Below are positions 1 through 12,400 of a stretch of 64,000 bases of DNA, one piece after another (the stretch's first letter is position 1; each line of letters begins with the position of its first letter). The notes below the pieces were generated by a model. It made no database searches and was not told the DNA's origin. It saw only the letters and a program-made list of their open reading frames with translations. Made by a program: the position numbers and the translations under genes. The stretch covers positions 20,486,469-20,550,468 of the forward strand of contig NC_057790.1 in the NCBI RefSeq assembly GCF_014905175.1, in the 5' to 3' direction. Source of the DNA: Aphidius gifuensis. Lineage: Eukaryota > Arthropoda > Insecta > Hymenoptera > Braconidae.

Positions 1-2647
1 ACAGGTACACCATGTCACAATAATTGTGTTATACTTGTCCTTAGAAAAAATAAATAAATAAAATAGTGAGAAAAGAAAATTGCAGAGAAAAACATAAAAA
101 AAAAAATTAGATAAAACTTGAAAACTTTAAAAAATAAATAAATAAATAATAACGAAGAAAAAAAAGGAAAGCACATATACATGTTTTAATACGTTTTTTA
201 TTTATTTTTTAGCATGAGTATATAGCAATAATACTTTCGGTCTTACTTACTCTAGTTGATTCTGGTAAATACTCTTTGGACGAGTATGCTTGAATTAAAC
301 TCGGTTTATAAGTAGCTTTCATTCCCATAATACCCAAGAAGAGAAGAAGGTAATATCTTCTTGTGAAATGTACGTCATAGGTCCAACAACTCGACTTTTC
401 AACGCATCAAAGTTTTCGGTCTTTCGTCTTCTTCACCTTTAACTATTTACCTTTAAATACATGTATATTATTATTATTATAATACATATTCTTTGCTTTA
501 ACTATCCGACAATATATTCATAAACATCTTCTTTGAATTTAATAACAAGCTTTTCAACTAATTACAAAATTTACTTTCCATAATACACGTTAATAAATAA
601 ATTAAAGCCCTAAATATCTCATGCATGTATAGATGAAAAAGGTTTAGCTAAACCTAAATAGAAAATTAATCTAAAATTTTTCATTTAATTTTTATTCAAT
701 CATCAAATTAATAATTAATATTTGTCATTATTTTTATTTGTTATTATTGAGGTGTTTTGTGTGTGTGTGTTTTTTTTTCTAAATCAAATTTCAAATATCA
801 ATAAATTGGTATTTAAATTTACATTTCATTTTTGTTTGTCACAGATTTTTTTTTATCTTTGTTATTTTGTTATTTTTATTTATTTTTTTTATCGTGCTTT
901 CGTGTGTCTTGAAATTGTAAAACAATGACGAATAACCGCGAAAGAAATGGCAAAAGTTTTTATTTTTTTATTCTCAAAAAGACGCAGGTGGCTGGCTGAC
1001 ACGTTAGCCGTTTTACTACTTTGTAAATTTTCAGTAAAACAAAGTGCACATGAATGTTTCTCACTTTTATATATATTATTTTTACACATTTGTTATCTTA
1101 TCTTATATTTTTGTATTATTTTATTTGTAAAATTATATTCACTTTAGCGAACATGCCAGAGCGCTTTTCAGTAATCCGACAAATGAGAAGATGCTTTATA
1201 TATACGGGACACAAATGAGCAACAATGCTTAAATATCTAATTGGCAACCGTGCTATTATTGAGTACATATACCAATACATACAAATCGATAAACATTTCA
1301 CTTTGAAAACACGAACAAATAAATTTTACCAGAATAAAAACAAAAAAAACAAATAAAAAATGAAAATAAAATACCATGATTTGTTGGTGAAGCTTTTGTT
1401 TGCTAAAATAAAATTATATTATAAATTTTTTAATGATTAATATGAATTTTAAAATTTTATCACTATATGTTTTAATGATTAAATTAATTAAATTTTTTCT
1501 TGTTTAAATAGTTTTTTTTATTTTTATTTAAAGTCAACAATTTTACTGATGGTTTCAACATCGTTTTTCATCATTCTTGTAGTACACGAGGATGTTATCT
1601 AGATTTTACCGCAACGGGCCAATTACTTTTCGTTTCCGTGAGAAAGAGAAATTTTACTCGACCTTTTGCAACGGCTGTAGAGTTCTAATTTTACCAAGTC
1701 TTTCCGTAAAACTTGAGTTTTCAAATCAGATGTTGGCCCTTATTTCTCTATCTTATTTTCTTACTATCTTTATATATATATATTTCTTTTGAATATATAT
1801 ACGGGTATATACGTAAACTAAAATTTTGTATTTAAGTTAAAATTTATTAAGAAAATATATATCATATATAAATGAAAAATAAAAAATTTATAATTACTAT
1901 TTAATTATTTAATTTTAACAGTTAAAATTTTTTTTTATAAAAAATCATTTGTCATCGAATTTAACAATAGACATTTCTGATAAATAAAAAAATTATAGTG
2001 CACAATTAATCTCTATTTATAAACATGTCTTATCAAGACATGTTGGTAATTTACTGACATGACAGTTTTGTGGCAAGAAAAAGATATATTCATTTTATTT
2101 TTTTCTTTAAATCTGACAATCACTTTGGTAGTTATTTTGAACAATATCATTAAATAATTACTGTTCTTTTTTTTTTGGTTTATTTTTTTTTCTTTTTTCG
2201 AGGTATATATAATGAATAAATCATGGTGACTTATTAAAAGATGGTATATTTTAGTCACTGGTGTCTGGAACATACAAAATGTGAGAAGATAAATGCTTGA
2301 TACTCAAGCCAACTTGATTATAATGATTGAAGTTACGAAGTCTTTGTTCTGTAGTTTCTTGAAGTCTCTCTTCTTCTCACTTATCCACTATATGCGGCAC
2401 GCTTATTTCAAAATATAATTGCGTACGTAATATGCCGTTCAGTTGGAACTTTAAATATGCATATGATTATACATGGGTGGAGCATAATTTTACATACACA
2501 AGGGACTATATTATCTCTAGTGGTTTTCAATTTCCCTTATGACATATTTTATAACAAAAAAAATATATATAAAGTTTTTATTTTTATATATAAAGTTTAA
2601 ATTATTACATTATAAAAGTATCAAATTGTTTTTTGTATTTGGCAACG
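1..2647. other. Presumed intron or 5' region of the Ig gene; no exon recognised
   Basis: I searched for the Ig1 signature (two cysteines, core Trp, DxGxYxCQ) and for a signal-peptide exon and found neither. There are less AT-rich patches near 230-450, 940-1030 and 1590-1740 with no protein pattern that I recognise. Short open frames here are low-complexity. Confidence 0.5.
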
Positions 2648-3371
2648 AATCAATGTGCAATGTATTTTCATATATCAAAGTTTTTGGGAATTTTCGTTGA
2701 GTAAGAATGACGAGAACCAGTGAGACTCCATCAATGAGGATTTTAAAAAATACTCAACGACTGTGAGTGATGGAGTCACAAGAGTTTGACTTTTTCTTTT
2801 CTTCATCTGTCTATTTTTTTTTTTTATTTATTAGCTCTTATATTATACATCAATTTATTTAGAATATCAAGAAGGAAATATTTTACGTTTTTTTATTGAT
2901 TTTAATTGTGTGAATTATTAAAAAAAATAATTTTAATAATCATTTCTTTGATCGTCAAGTACCTTGTTATATTATCCGTTTTAATTTTTATATATTTCTA
3001 ACTTTATTTTCCAGGATTTCCATTAATAATATATTTATAAATATGTAATGATGATGATAAAAATAAAATGATGATATAACAAGATACCATTACTCGACGA
3101 TCAAAGAAAAATTATTAAAATTATACTCAATAAAAATATAAAATATTTTTTCCTTGGTATTTGAAAAAAATTGATATAATATAAGAGCTAATAAATAAAA
3201 AAAAAAAATAATTAAATAGATGAAGAAAAAGAAAGAGTCAAACATTTCTCACAAGTAATGAGTCTTTTTTAAAATTTCTATTGATAAAGTTTTACTGGTT
3301 TTCGTCATTTTTACTCAACAAAAACTCTCAAAAACTTTGATATACATAAAAATGCATTGTAGATTGATTAA
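2648..3371. repeat. Long imperfect foldback (inverted repeat) in an Ig-gene intron
   Basis: The left arm, about 2648-2990, is matched in reverse complement by the right arm, about 3055-3371. The intervening loop is about 65 bp. Examples: left atcaatgtgcaatgtatttt pairs with right aaaatgcattgtagattgat. The left block tttattagctcttatattat pairs with right ataatataagagctaataaa. Left ctttgatcgtcaagta pairs with right tactcgacgatcaaag. By eye about four bases in five pair. No open reading frame is inside. It looks like a palindromic (foldback/MITE) insertion that has aged. It ends about 60 bp before the exon at 3433. Confidence 0.85.
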
Positions 3372-3432
3372 AATTGATTAAAACTATATGTTTATCACAA
3401 ACTTTAATTGAATGATTATTTTTTATTTGCAG

Positions 3433-3516
3433 ACTGGATTACTTTCAATCGAAGTACCACCTGATTTTGATGCTGAAGAAACATCTGGTGATGTTATGAT
3501 TGGTGAAGGTGGTCAG
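3433..3516 (+). CDS. Ig-gene exon: linker and start of Ig domain 2
   Basis: The exon has 28 whole codons between an acceptor (tttgcag) and a donor (gtaaat), phase 0 at both ends. It encodes TGLLSIEVPPDFDAEETSGD and continues to GEGGQ. The VPP...TSGD...EGG pattern is the A-strand region of Ig2 in DIP/lachesin proteins. It is too short to appear as a free-standing open reading frame and was found by protein similarity and splice sites. Confidence 0.88.
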
Positions 3517-6500
3517 GTAAATAAATATAAATTTTAAAAACAATTATTTTATAAAATAATGCAAAATAAATTCATTGGAATTCCGAGTAAAGTGGGCATG
3601 CGATATACAATGATAAAATTTGATATTTTTTAGAAAAAAATAATATATTATTTTTTTTTTTTTTTCAAATGAAATATAAACTATTTATTTTTTCAATGAC
3701 CCTATAAATAAATACTGATGATAATAATAAACAAAGTAAAGGGCTCACATATCACAGCATGCAAGCTTTTGAGCGACTAAAATTGAAAAATAAATAAATA
3801 AATAATTTCTATATGTGGTAATTTTTTTTTTTATTATTATTTCTCTTTGTGTTGTAAAAAAAAAATAAAATAAATTATTAACATATATTCAAAATGAATG
3901 ATTAATAATTAGTATACAATTGGTCAATTAGATTATATATTTATTTTGATGAATATTAAATATGCACTTGATGATTTCAAAGTAATAATAAAAAATAAAT
4001 TAACTGAGCAAAGAGTTGGAAGCAAATGAATGCCAAGTGGACTTCAATTGAGATGCATCAATAAGTGCTTGCGTAACATCGTTTTGCCGTTATTCCTCAT
4101 TCCATATAAACCCAAAATTTCCTGAGGTTATATACTCACAAATAATGCTACCACTCGGCAAATATTCATTTATCGCCTCGAGTCAAAATGCCTGTTCACC
4201 TTCTACAACTTCTTCCTCTCACTCTGTCTCCTTGTCTCTCCTTCTCTCTCTCTTTGTCTCATTCACTTCACAGAATATATCATCTGTCCTTTTCATCACT
4301 ACATTGAATACCATTATCGTATGTATAATTTAACCATTATATATAATACCAGGTAAAATTAACATGTCGTGCAAAAGGAGTACCTGAGCCAAAAGTTACA
4401 TGGAAACGTGAAGATGGAAAAAATATTATTATACGTGATTCACCATCAATTCATGATAAAAAATTTAAAGGTAAATGATTTTACAACTATTATAAATTCA
4501 TTATATCAGTATAAGTTTATATCGAAAAGAAAAAAATAGATTATTTAAACAGCAAAATCATTCGTCATAATTTAGAATTTTAATTATTATTTCAGTTTGT
4601 TTTTTTTTTTTTTATTCTCCATGTGTAATTAACAAATAATTTTTAAACAATAGAAACAATAAATTAATGTTTTTTGTTTATTAAAAAAAAATATAATTAA
4701 TAACTTTCAAAATTCAATAATGTTTAACATTGAATTGAATATTTCAGTAGTATAGGTCAATTAGTGTCAGACATAATTTTTTTCTTCAATTTTACGTACA
4801 GAATAAACATTCAGTATGAATAATTATATTTAATAATTTTTTGTGGTTGAATTTTAAATTAAAAATAATTGGATTGTGATGTAATAATAAATTCATTTTA
4901 TTTTCTATAAAATATTTTAAATAATGGTAAAATAATTTTGTAAAAAATTATATTTTTCATTGAAACATGAAAATAAAATATGAAACAATAAATAAATAAA
5001 TAACTTAATAATATATATAAATTTTCTAGTGATGACTGTAGGTGAATATCGTGGTGAAGAATTAAGAATAACAAAAATATCAAGAAATGATATGGGTGCA
5101 TATTTATGTATTGCAACAAACGGAGTTCCACCGGCTATCAGCAAGCGTATCACGATCAACGTTCATTGTAAGTATAATTAGTAATTAGAAATGAAGCTGC
5201 AGGTTATAAGGTTGAATTTTGTATACTGAATGTGCTTGAGACTTGAATAAGACATGAAAGCAAAATAAAATTAAAATTGTTGGTATAAATTTTAGTTGTG
5301 ATGTATGTATAGAATATGTGAATTTATATATACATAAATATTTACATATATATATATGTATGTGGATTTACAATTATATATGGGATTTTAGATAGAAATG
5401 AAAGCATCAAATGTATATAAAGACAAAGATATAAGAGAGATAAAGATAAAAGAGATTTTATAAATCCTGAGAATATCGTTGTGTTGTACGTGCAGTGTGC
5501 TTGTACCTTCTACAGTGTCTCATCTAAATTTGTCTGTCTCTGAGTCACCTACGGGCCATAGTCTGTTTTCCTCATGGCACATTTCACTATTTCCAACACA
5601 CAACTTTGAGCTTAATTTTGAAAATTTACCATCTCTTTCTTTCTCTTTCTGAAGACATATATCATGTTCTTATTCTTCTTGTTCTATTTCTCTTTTACTA
5701 TCTCTTCTTATATAATAATTTTATCTTATTCATCATCTTGTCCAACTGATTCTTGCTTCAACAGTCTTCAAACTCCACCCTTTTATACTCATCAAGTTAC
5801 TTGGATCATAATGTTACACACAATGCGTTTAAATTTTGGGATTACAGTTGCTCCAGTTATTCATGTACCTAATCAACTTGTTGGTGCACCACTTGGTACT
5901 GACGTTGCATTAGAATGTTTTGTTGAAGCATCACCAAAATCAATCAACTATTGGGTCACTGAAAAAGGTCAGTTATATTCAAATTTATATTATCTATATA
6001 TAATTTATTAAAGTTTTATTTTAAATATATAATTATCAAATGAAAATGTAGCTCAAGTTTGGAGAGCTTTTTTATATTTTATTTTTTTTTATTTAATTAT
6101 TTATTCTTGTCACTTGGAACTTTGTTTGAAAAATAAATATAAATCAATTTGTATTTATATGACCAGTATTTACTTATTTATTTTTATTATTTCTAGTTTT
6201 TTTTTTTTTTAAGAAAACTGATACTCTTGAGCCACATGCCGATCAAAGACTGTTCAACTGAATAAAAGCTTTCTCACTTTTTTACTTTTTATCATATCTA
6301 TATATATTTATTTACTATTTTTTTTTCATCCCTTCTCTTTTTATTCTACAGTGGTATATTGGTTATATACTTTCGGAAAAAAAAAAACTTTCGATAAACT
6401 TTAAATTCTCCAGGCTACATTCCTTATATATTCGTGGTAAGTTCGATGCTACGGATACACTCAGAAAACATTCGTGGCCGCAAGATCTAAGCTAATGGAT

Positions 6501-8021
6501 AAAAATAAAAATGTAAAAAAAAAAAACTGACATCAAACGCGTTGAAAAATATTTTTTTATACTTTGTTTTTTTTCTTTTCAATATTATTATTATTATTTA
6601 TTCATCTCTTTCTATTAAATAAAAAGATGAATTGTAAATTTGATAGACCATCGAAAATTTGTACTTAATAATATTTGAATATAAAAAGAAAAAAATTAAA
6701 AGGTTGAATACTTCTATTAGCTTCATATAGTGATTTATTATTAACTTACAGGAGAAATGATCATATCAAGTGCACATCATGAAGTTCAAGCAATATCAAA
6801 ATCAACTTTTCAAATACGAATGATTCTTACTATTCGTAATTTGCAAGAACAAGATTTTGGTTCATATACATGTGCTGCTAAAAATTCACTTGGTGAAGTT
6901 GATTTTAGCATACGTTTATACAGTGAGTCTTAAAATATGAATCAATATTTAAACCTTTTTATTACATATAATAAAAATCTAGGAAAACATTGGTTCAAGT
7001 TGAAAAGTCAGAGTCAAATAAGTACATTTAATATTTACAAAATAAAATTTATATATGTATTTTTTTTTTATGTTTTTAATTTTTAACGAGTACTGGGTAT
7101 TATAATAATAAAGTTAAAGCTTTTGAGTGAAGGAAAAAGAAAAACAAAGAATATAATAAATAAATTACTAGTTTTTTTTTTACCAGTTTTTAATTTTTTT
7201 GTAAATGTCAAAATAGGTCTCTATATGTTTTTTTTTTAAAACTCATAAATTAAAATTTTTTTACATGTTGAATTAACATATTTTGAATATTGATTTTCTA
7301 TTAAAATCAAATCGACAGTTTTTTTTTTTTTTTGCAATGATTTAAAAATTGATTAAATAAAAAATATTAAATTTACATATATTTTTTTTTTATTTGTATT
7401 TTATCATTTATTGAATTTTAAAAATATAAAAATTTTATATAAACATTTAAAATGAATATTAATATGATATTTAAAAATTTAAAAAACATTTCTATTTTTA
7501 TTAGTTGATACTTTTTAATTAAATAAAATATTAAATATGCTTATTATATCTTTAAAATGACTCGTATATTTTTCAGTGTACAATTATAGATTTTCTCTTA
7601 AACTATTTTCATATTATTTATTATTATTATTTTTATTAAATAAAATAATTGAAAATAAAAATGAAATTCCACAGAAATACTTGGACCAGCAAGAACGCAG
7701 AATGTACTTGTACCGCCTTATTACGATCAGGAGGAAGAAAATGAAGACGTTATTTTTGGTTCTGCTGAACTTGAGAAAATGGAAAACAAGGCGTATTCAT
7801 CGGACAATACAGTACAAGGCCATCTGGGTTTACCATCATCTGGTGCTTCTAGTTCAACACCAACTATGAAAATAAACAGAAGGCGTCCACCTACTGGTAT
7901 CATTACATCACCCTCTGGCAATCGTTCTTCAAATTCAGCTTTAACCCAACCATTTCGTTGCCACAGTATTAGCCTAATGCTTATCATATTCATCACAATC
8001 ACTTGCTTTAGGCTTTTGTGA
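3433..8021 (+). CDS. DIP/lachesin-like Ig-superfamily cell-surface protein, 3' part (6 exons, 5' end outside window)
   Basis: Joining 3433-3516, 4353-4470, 5030-5167, 5848-5967, 6752-6922 and 7675-8021 gives one frame of 325 residues plus TGA, with every junction GT-AG and in phase. Residues 1-13 look like the linker after Ig domain 1 (VPPDF). Ig2 spans about 14-113, with Cys33, Trp45 and Cys94 in the DxGxYxC-type motif NDMGAYLC. Ig3 spans about 115-210, with Cys137, Trp149 and Cys194 (DFGSYTC). Family hallmarks are NGVPPAISKRI, VPNQLVGAP and SPKSINYW, which I recognise from Dpr-interacting proteins and lachesin-type proteins. A Ser/Pro-rich stalk follows, then a hydrophobic tail (about 308-325) with no charged cytoplasmic domain, typical of GPI-anchor signals. 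Family members are neuronal surface adhesion and recognition molecules, and DIPs bind Dpr proteins. Signal peptide and Ig1 exons were not found upstream in the window and must lie before position 1. The exact paralogue is uncertain; the Ig2-Ig3 linker most recalls the DIP-gamma type. Confidence 0.93.
4353..4470 (+). CDS. Ig-gene exon: Ig domain 2, B to D strands
   Basis: The acceptor ag is at 4351-4352 and the donor gtaaat starts at 4471. The 118-bp exon enters in phase 0 and leaves in phase 1. It carries the first Ig2 cysteine (LTCRAKG) and the core tryptophan (VTWKRED). The RAKGVPEPKVTWKRED segment matches the family's Ig2 pattern of (A/K)xGxPxPxxxWxRE. Confidence 0.92.
4735..4890 (-). repeat. 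Dispersed repeat copy (family R1) in an Ig-gene intron
   Basis: The sequence atttcagtagtataggtcaa, then tgtcagacataa, then gaataattatatttaataat, recurs with the same order at 21240-21420. In reverse complement its core (tgtctgac...ttgac..tactact) matches the units at 32640-33065. It lies in the intron between the exons ending at 4470 and starting at 5030. Confidence 0.65.
5030..5167 (+). CDS. Ig-gene exon: Ig domain 2, E to G strands
   Basis: The acceptor (ttttctag) ends at 5029 and the donor gtaagt starts at 5168. The 138-bp exon enters and leaves in phase 1. It encodes ELRITKISRNDMGAYLCIA and then NGVPPAISKRITINVH, giving the second Ig2 cysteine and the very conserved family signature after it. 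Confidence 0.94.
5848..5967 (+). CDS. Ig-gene exon: start of Ig domain 3
   Basis: The acceptor (attacag) ends at 5847 and the donor gtcagt starts at 5968; the exon is 120 bp and phase 1 to phase 1. It encodes APVIHVPNQLVGAPLGTDVA, then LECFVEASPKSINYWVTEK. This holds the first Ig3 cysteine and the core Trp, and the SPKSINYW string is a family signature. The longer open frame running in from 5664 is intron read-through: its hydrophobic N-terminus is not coding. Confidence 0.94.
6752..6922 (+). CDS. Ig-gene exon: rest of Ig domain 3
   Basis: The acceptor (cttacag) ends at 6751 and the donor gtgagt starts at 6923; the exon is 171 bp and phase 1 to phase 1. It encodes the E-F-G part of Ig3, with EQDFGSYTCAAKNSLGEVD. 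The KNSLG(D/E) string just after the last cysteine is typical of DIP/lachesin third Ig domains. Confidence 0.94.
7675..8021 (+). CDS. Ig-gene last exon: stalk and GPI-anchor-like tail
   Basis: The acceptor (ttccacag) ends at 7674, and TGA is at 8019-8021. The acidic stretch EEENEDV is followed by a Ser/Thr/Pro-rich low-complexity stalk (for example SSGASSSTPT). The C-terminus is ISLMLIIFITITCFRLL, a short hydrophobic segment with no cytoplasmic domain, as expected of a GPI-attachment signal. Stalk sequences vary widely in the family, so this exon's assignment rests on frame, splice site and the tail rather than on stalk similarity. Confidence 0.85.
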
Positions 8022-9450
8022 ATAAATTATATTCTTATATATATCATATTATATTTTATGAATATAATAACATTTTCAAATATCAATAAATACAACAATG
8101 ATATATTTAAATATTTGGTGAATAATATAATAATAGACACTTTTGTGAAAAAAAAAAAATATATATAAAAAGTTTGAGTGGATTATTCATGATTTAGATA
8201 AATAAAAATAAAATTGTCATGACCACTAGAAAAAGAAGAAAGAAAAAAAAGAAAATGACATATCGTTTATAAAGTAATTTATTTTCATTGTAATGTATAT
8301 ATAAATATATTTTTTATTTCGTTTTAGAAAAAATTTAGAAAATCGTTTATATCCAGTAGATTTTGAAATTTTTTTTTCTTTAACTATTGTCTTTTGGTTT
8401 TTATGAAATGTATATTATAGAATTATTGGATTGCCTTTTTTTATTATTATTTATTATTATCTTTTATCATGAATAATTTTATTTGACTTGTATAATTTAT
8501 TTATTGAATAAACGAATTATAAAATGACATACATATTGGGACAAATAAATAAATTAAAAATAATAAAACAATAGAGAATAAACATATGAATATTTAAAAT
8601 TATTAATTGAAAAATATTGTGAATAATATATTATTATATTGGCTGCTATATTTATTAGACACGTGATATGTCTTTATTGATGTTGACAGAGACTTGTGTT
8701 GTGTATATTAATAAGTGTAAATAATTTTGTGAATGAGTTTAATAAATAAAATGAATAAATATATACAATATTAATAAATTATATACATAAAAAAAAAAAT
8801 AAAGTGAACTTACATTATACATTACGTATGTTTAAAATAAATATATATATACAATATTGATTGAAAATATAATGAAAATAAATAAATTGTTGTATAGAGT
8901 GTTTAAGTAAATATAAAACCATTTTTGTTGATTGAAAATTGATAAATAAATATGTGCCACATTTTTAGTAAAGTCACATAACTAAAAAAAATGATATTCA
9001 AATAAATAAAATAAATATATAAATATATATTTTGTTTTTTATTTAAAAAATTTAATTTAATTAATATTATTTGACCAATGTAATATTGTACATGAAAAAA
9101 AAACGGAAAAAAAAAATTCCAAAAAACATATTATAGATTCTGAAATAAAAGAAAATAAAAAAAATAAATAATACTTTAAAGTTTTTTATTAAATTCAAAG
9201 TATGGTAATAAAAAAATCCGTGGGTAAAAGTGTAAGTACAAACAACAGAACCGAGAAGAATAAATATAAAAAAAAAATGAAAAAGAAAGGTAAAAAAAAA
9301 AGGGATAAAGTAAGATACAAAAATCTCTTGTTTTGCATGAATAAAAAATGTTAAAATATAAATAAATGAATAAGAGGACATTGGTGATGATTTTGCACGA
9401 GCCACATGGATAAATTTCAAGTTAAAAATAATATATCAAGTAAACACAAC
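8022..9450 (+). other. 3' untranslated and 3' flanking region of the Ig gene
   Basis: Extremely AT-rich sequence follows the stop codon. AATAAA hexamers occur at 8085-8090 and 8517-8522 and at other places, so the true cleavage site cannot be chosen by eye. No coding exon is recognisable. Confidence 0.5.
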
Positions 9451-12400
9451 TGCCCCAACATCTGGTGTAGACGTAATTCATCGTGAATTAATTTAAGGGC
9501 TCTCTTGTGCCTTCTTCATTTCTTATTCCACTATCCATTGCAATATTTTTTATGTATATAACTATCTTTCTCGTATTTTATTCAACGAAAATTTTCTCTC
9601 ATACTGGTACTTTCATTAAGGTCTGCCAGCGCCATTTGGTACTTCGCATTTATGCTGATTTTTATTTCCCTTCTTTTACAAACTCTCAAGATCTTTCAGT
9701 AATTGGTACGTATTATGATTTTATTACCTTTTTGAAATATAATTGTCCAATTTTAAATATATCCTTTATTAAAATAAATTTATTTACCATCTTATATTCA
9801 TTTAATACGATTTATTATCATCAATTTTAATTCAATTTTAATCATTTATACATATTTAATATCTTTTAACTTATCATTTTTATTATTATATTCATTTTTA
9901 AGCTTTTATCAACTTTCAATTTAATTAGTCGATAGTAGAAATTTATTGTTAATAATACTTTATATATATATATATATTTGATTTTGGTAAAAGCGTTAAA
10001 AGCACTCTGTTCGTGAACGGATATTTTTAATATTCTATCACTATTGAATTGAATTTTTTTTTTGAAATTATATTATTAAATTAAGGAAATATTTTTTAAG
10101 TTCAAAATATACTTTTTAATATTAAAAATAAATTGCATACTTAATTTTTATTTTAATTTATTACATATATATTAATTGATGGATTTTAAAAATCAATTTT
10201 TCATTTTTCGAAATTATTATTATTATTTTTTGAATTTCATCACTGTTGATATAAAAAATAAATTGCATAGTTAATCTGATTTTTTCTTAATATAAAGAAA
10301 AGAAAAAAGAAAAAAAACAAAAAGAGCTATCAAATCTTCAATTCAACTTCATAGAAAGCTCAAGTTTTAATTGCTTTCGTCTTCTTTTATTTGTTTTACT
10401 TTTCAGGTGAAAAAAAAAAATAATAATAATCATAATACTTATATATAGCACACGCATGAGTGCTTCGAAGTAAATAAAATTCCATAGGTCAGACATTTTG
10501 CTAATACCTAATAAAGTACATGAATAAAAATCAAAAAACTTTTTCATGAAACTCATTCAGTTAGAATGAATGCACCAAAATAAAATAATCTTCTATTTAA
10601 CACGTCAAATAAACTAAAATTACTTGAATAAAAAAAAAAAAAAGACACAAAAAATTTCACGAGTAGTAAATTTTTATTTAACTTCTTTTTTGAAGAAAAC
10701 AAATAAATATAATATAAAAAATAAAACATATAATTAATTACAAGTAATTTGCAAAAAAAAATTAATTTAAAAAAAATTAAATTGATTGAACAAACACTGA
10801 TTCAATTTTCTTGTTTAAAAAATATATAAAAAAAAAAAGCTCTCTTCAAGATAATATGTAGAGTACTCGATTGTTAAGAGTCACAGTAGTTTTTTTTATA
10901 TTTTTATTTTGTTTTTACGTACCAGTGAGGGTAAAATTCTAACATTCAAACAGCACCCGGTTACCAGGTATGTGACATGAATATTTGTTTCTAATAAGAT
11001 ATGCTGCCATGCGACGATGCCACTTGACGATCGTATACCAATAATATTATTATTATATATTTTTACTCATCCTCTGTAGCCCCCTTTTAACCGCAGCATC
11101 ACCCTCATTTTCTATAAAGTGATATTTACACAAGACTACACGAGATACATAACCAGAGATATATATAGAAACAAATGGAAAATACGATAACTATTAACAA
11201 TGCAAGCCAAAATATCATGCTGTTTTGATACAATTGGTATTCGAGATGCTTGTGACATATATATCATAAATTTTATATTATTAAACATAATAATTACAAC
11301 TGTTGTATTAAATTTCACAAGCAACATTACAATGTTTTATATTTCAAAGTGAAATAATATATTAAAAATAATATAAATAAATATATTTTTTTTTTTACGT
11401 CAATAGCTGTGATAAATCATTTGATTTTCGTTGACTTTAAATTGATAGTAACATAACACGATTATTTATTTATTGGATAATGCATTTGTGATAATGAGAC
11501 CTTTCAATCCTGCTGAAGTTTTGAATTTAATTTGCATCGTGAAACTCGAGTACATAAAAATTTAATAAAAATAAAAATAGGATATAAATATTTACTTAAA
11601 ATGTATATAATTTTTATTTTTTTCATATTTTAAATTTCAAGTTGCTATGTTTTGTTTATTATTAATTTAATTAGCAGATATTAATTGGAATGTTAATTTA
11701 ATGTAATTTTATGCTTGAATTATTTTTTAAAATATTTATGAGCTTTTTTTTTAAATACCCGATGTAACAAATGAAATTTTAATATTATTTTTTATAATTT
11801 TTTAATCGAGTTATTTTAGTACAGGAAGGAAATACGAAGCTACAAGTTATTTAATTTTTTTTTACAGTCGAAATTTAATGTATGGCTCTCAAAATATTTT
11901 TTTTTTCGCCATAATATTATATAGAAAATGAAAATAAAAAAACCTAGCAATGGAATTAGATTATAATAGTTGATAAATAAAATAAAAAATCCTAAAAAAT
12001 AAAAATATATAAATAATTTATTGAAAAATAAAATATTTTAAAATGATAAAAATTTAAAAATAAACTTTTTAAAAATTTTTTCTCTTTGACAGTATTACGA
12101 TAAAATTTTTTAAAATAAATATTAATAAGTTTTTCATTTAATTAACGTCAAAAAATGTCATCAACTGTTTAAATTTGTTATTCATAATTTTTTCAGGTTA
12201 ATTAATATGTCAACTGATCTTGTAATTATTAATTCATGTAATTTTTTTTTTAAATATCAACAAAACTTAAATTTATTGAGTTTTATTTCAAAATAATTTA
12301 CATAAATATTTAATGATAAAATTTAAAAAGTCTTTTGTATTTTTTAAATATTAAAAATTAATAATACATAATATTTTATCATTCAATATTTATTCATTCA

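Noticed and set aside
5664..5847. Hydrophobic N-terminus that looks like a signal peptide before the Ig3 exon
   Set aside because: A clear acceptor (attacag) ends at 5847 and the frame joins the preceding exon in phase; the hydrophobic run is pyrimidine-rich intron translated.
7576..7869. 97-codon plus-strand frame overlapping the last Ig exon
   Set aside because: It is in a different frame from the Ig tail, which continues from the upstream exon and ends with a GPI-like signal.
7727..8002. 91-codon minus-strand frame opposite the last Ig exon
   Set aside because: It is an antisense shadow of the real exon and has no motif.
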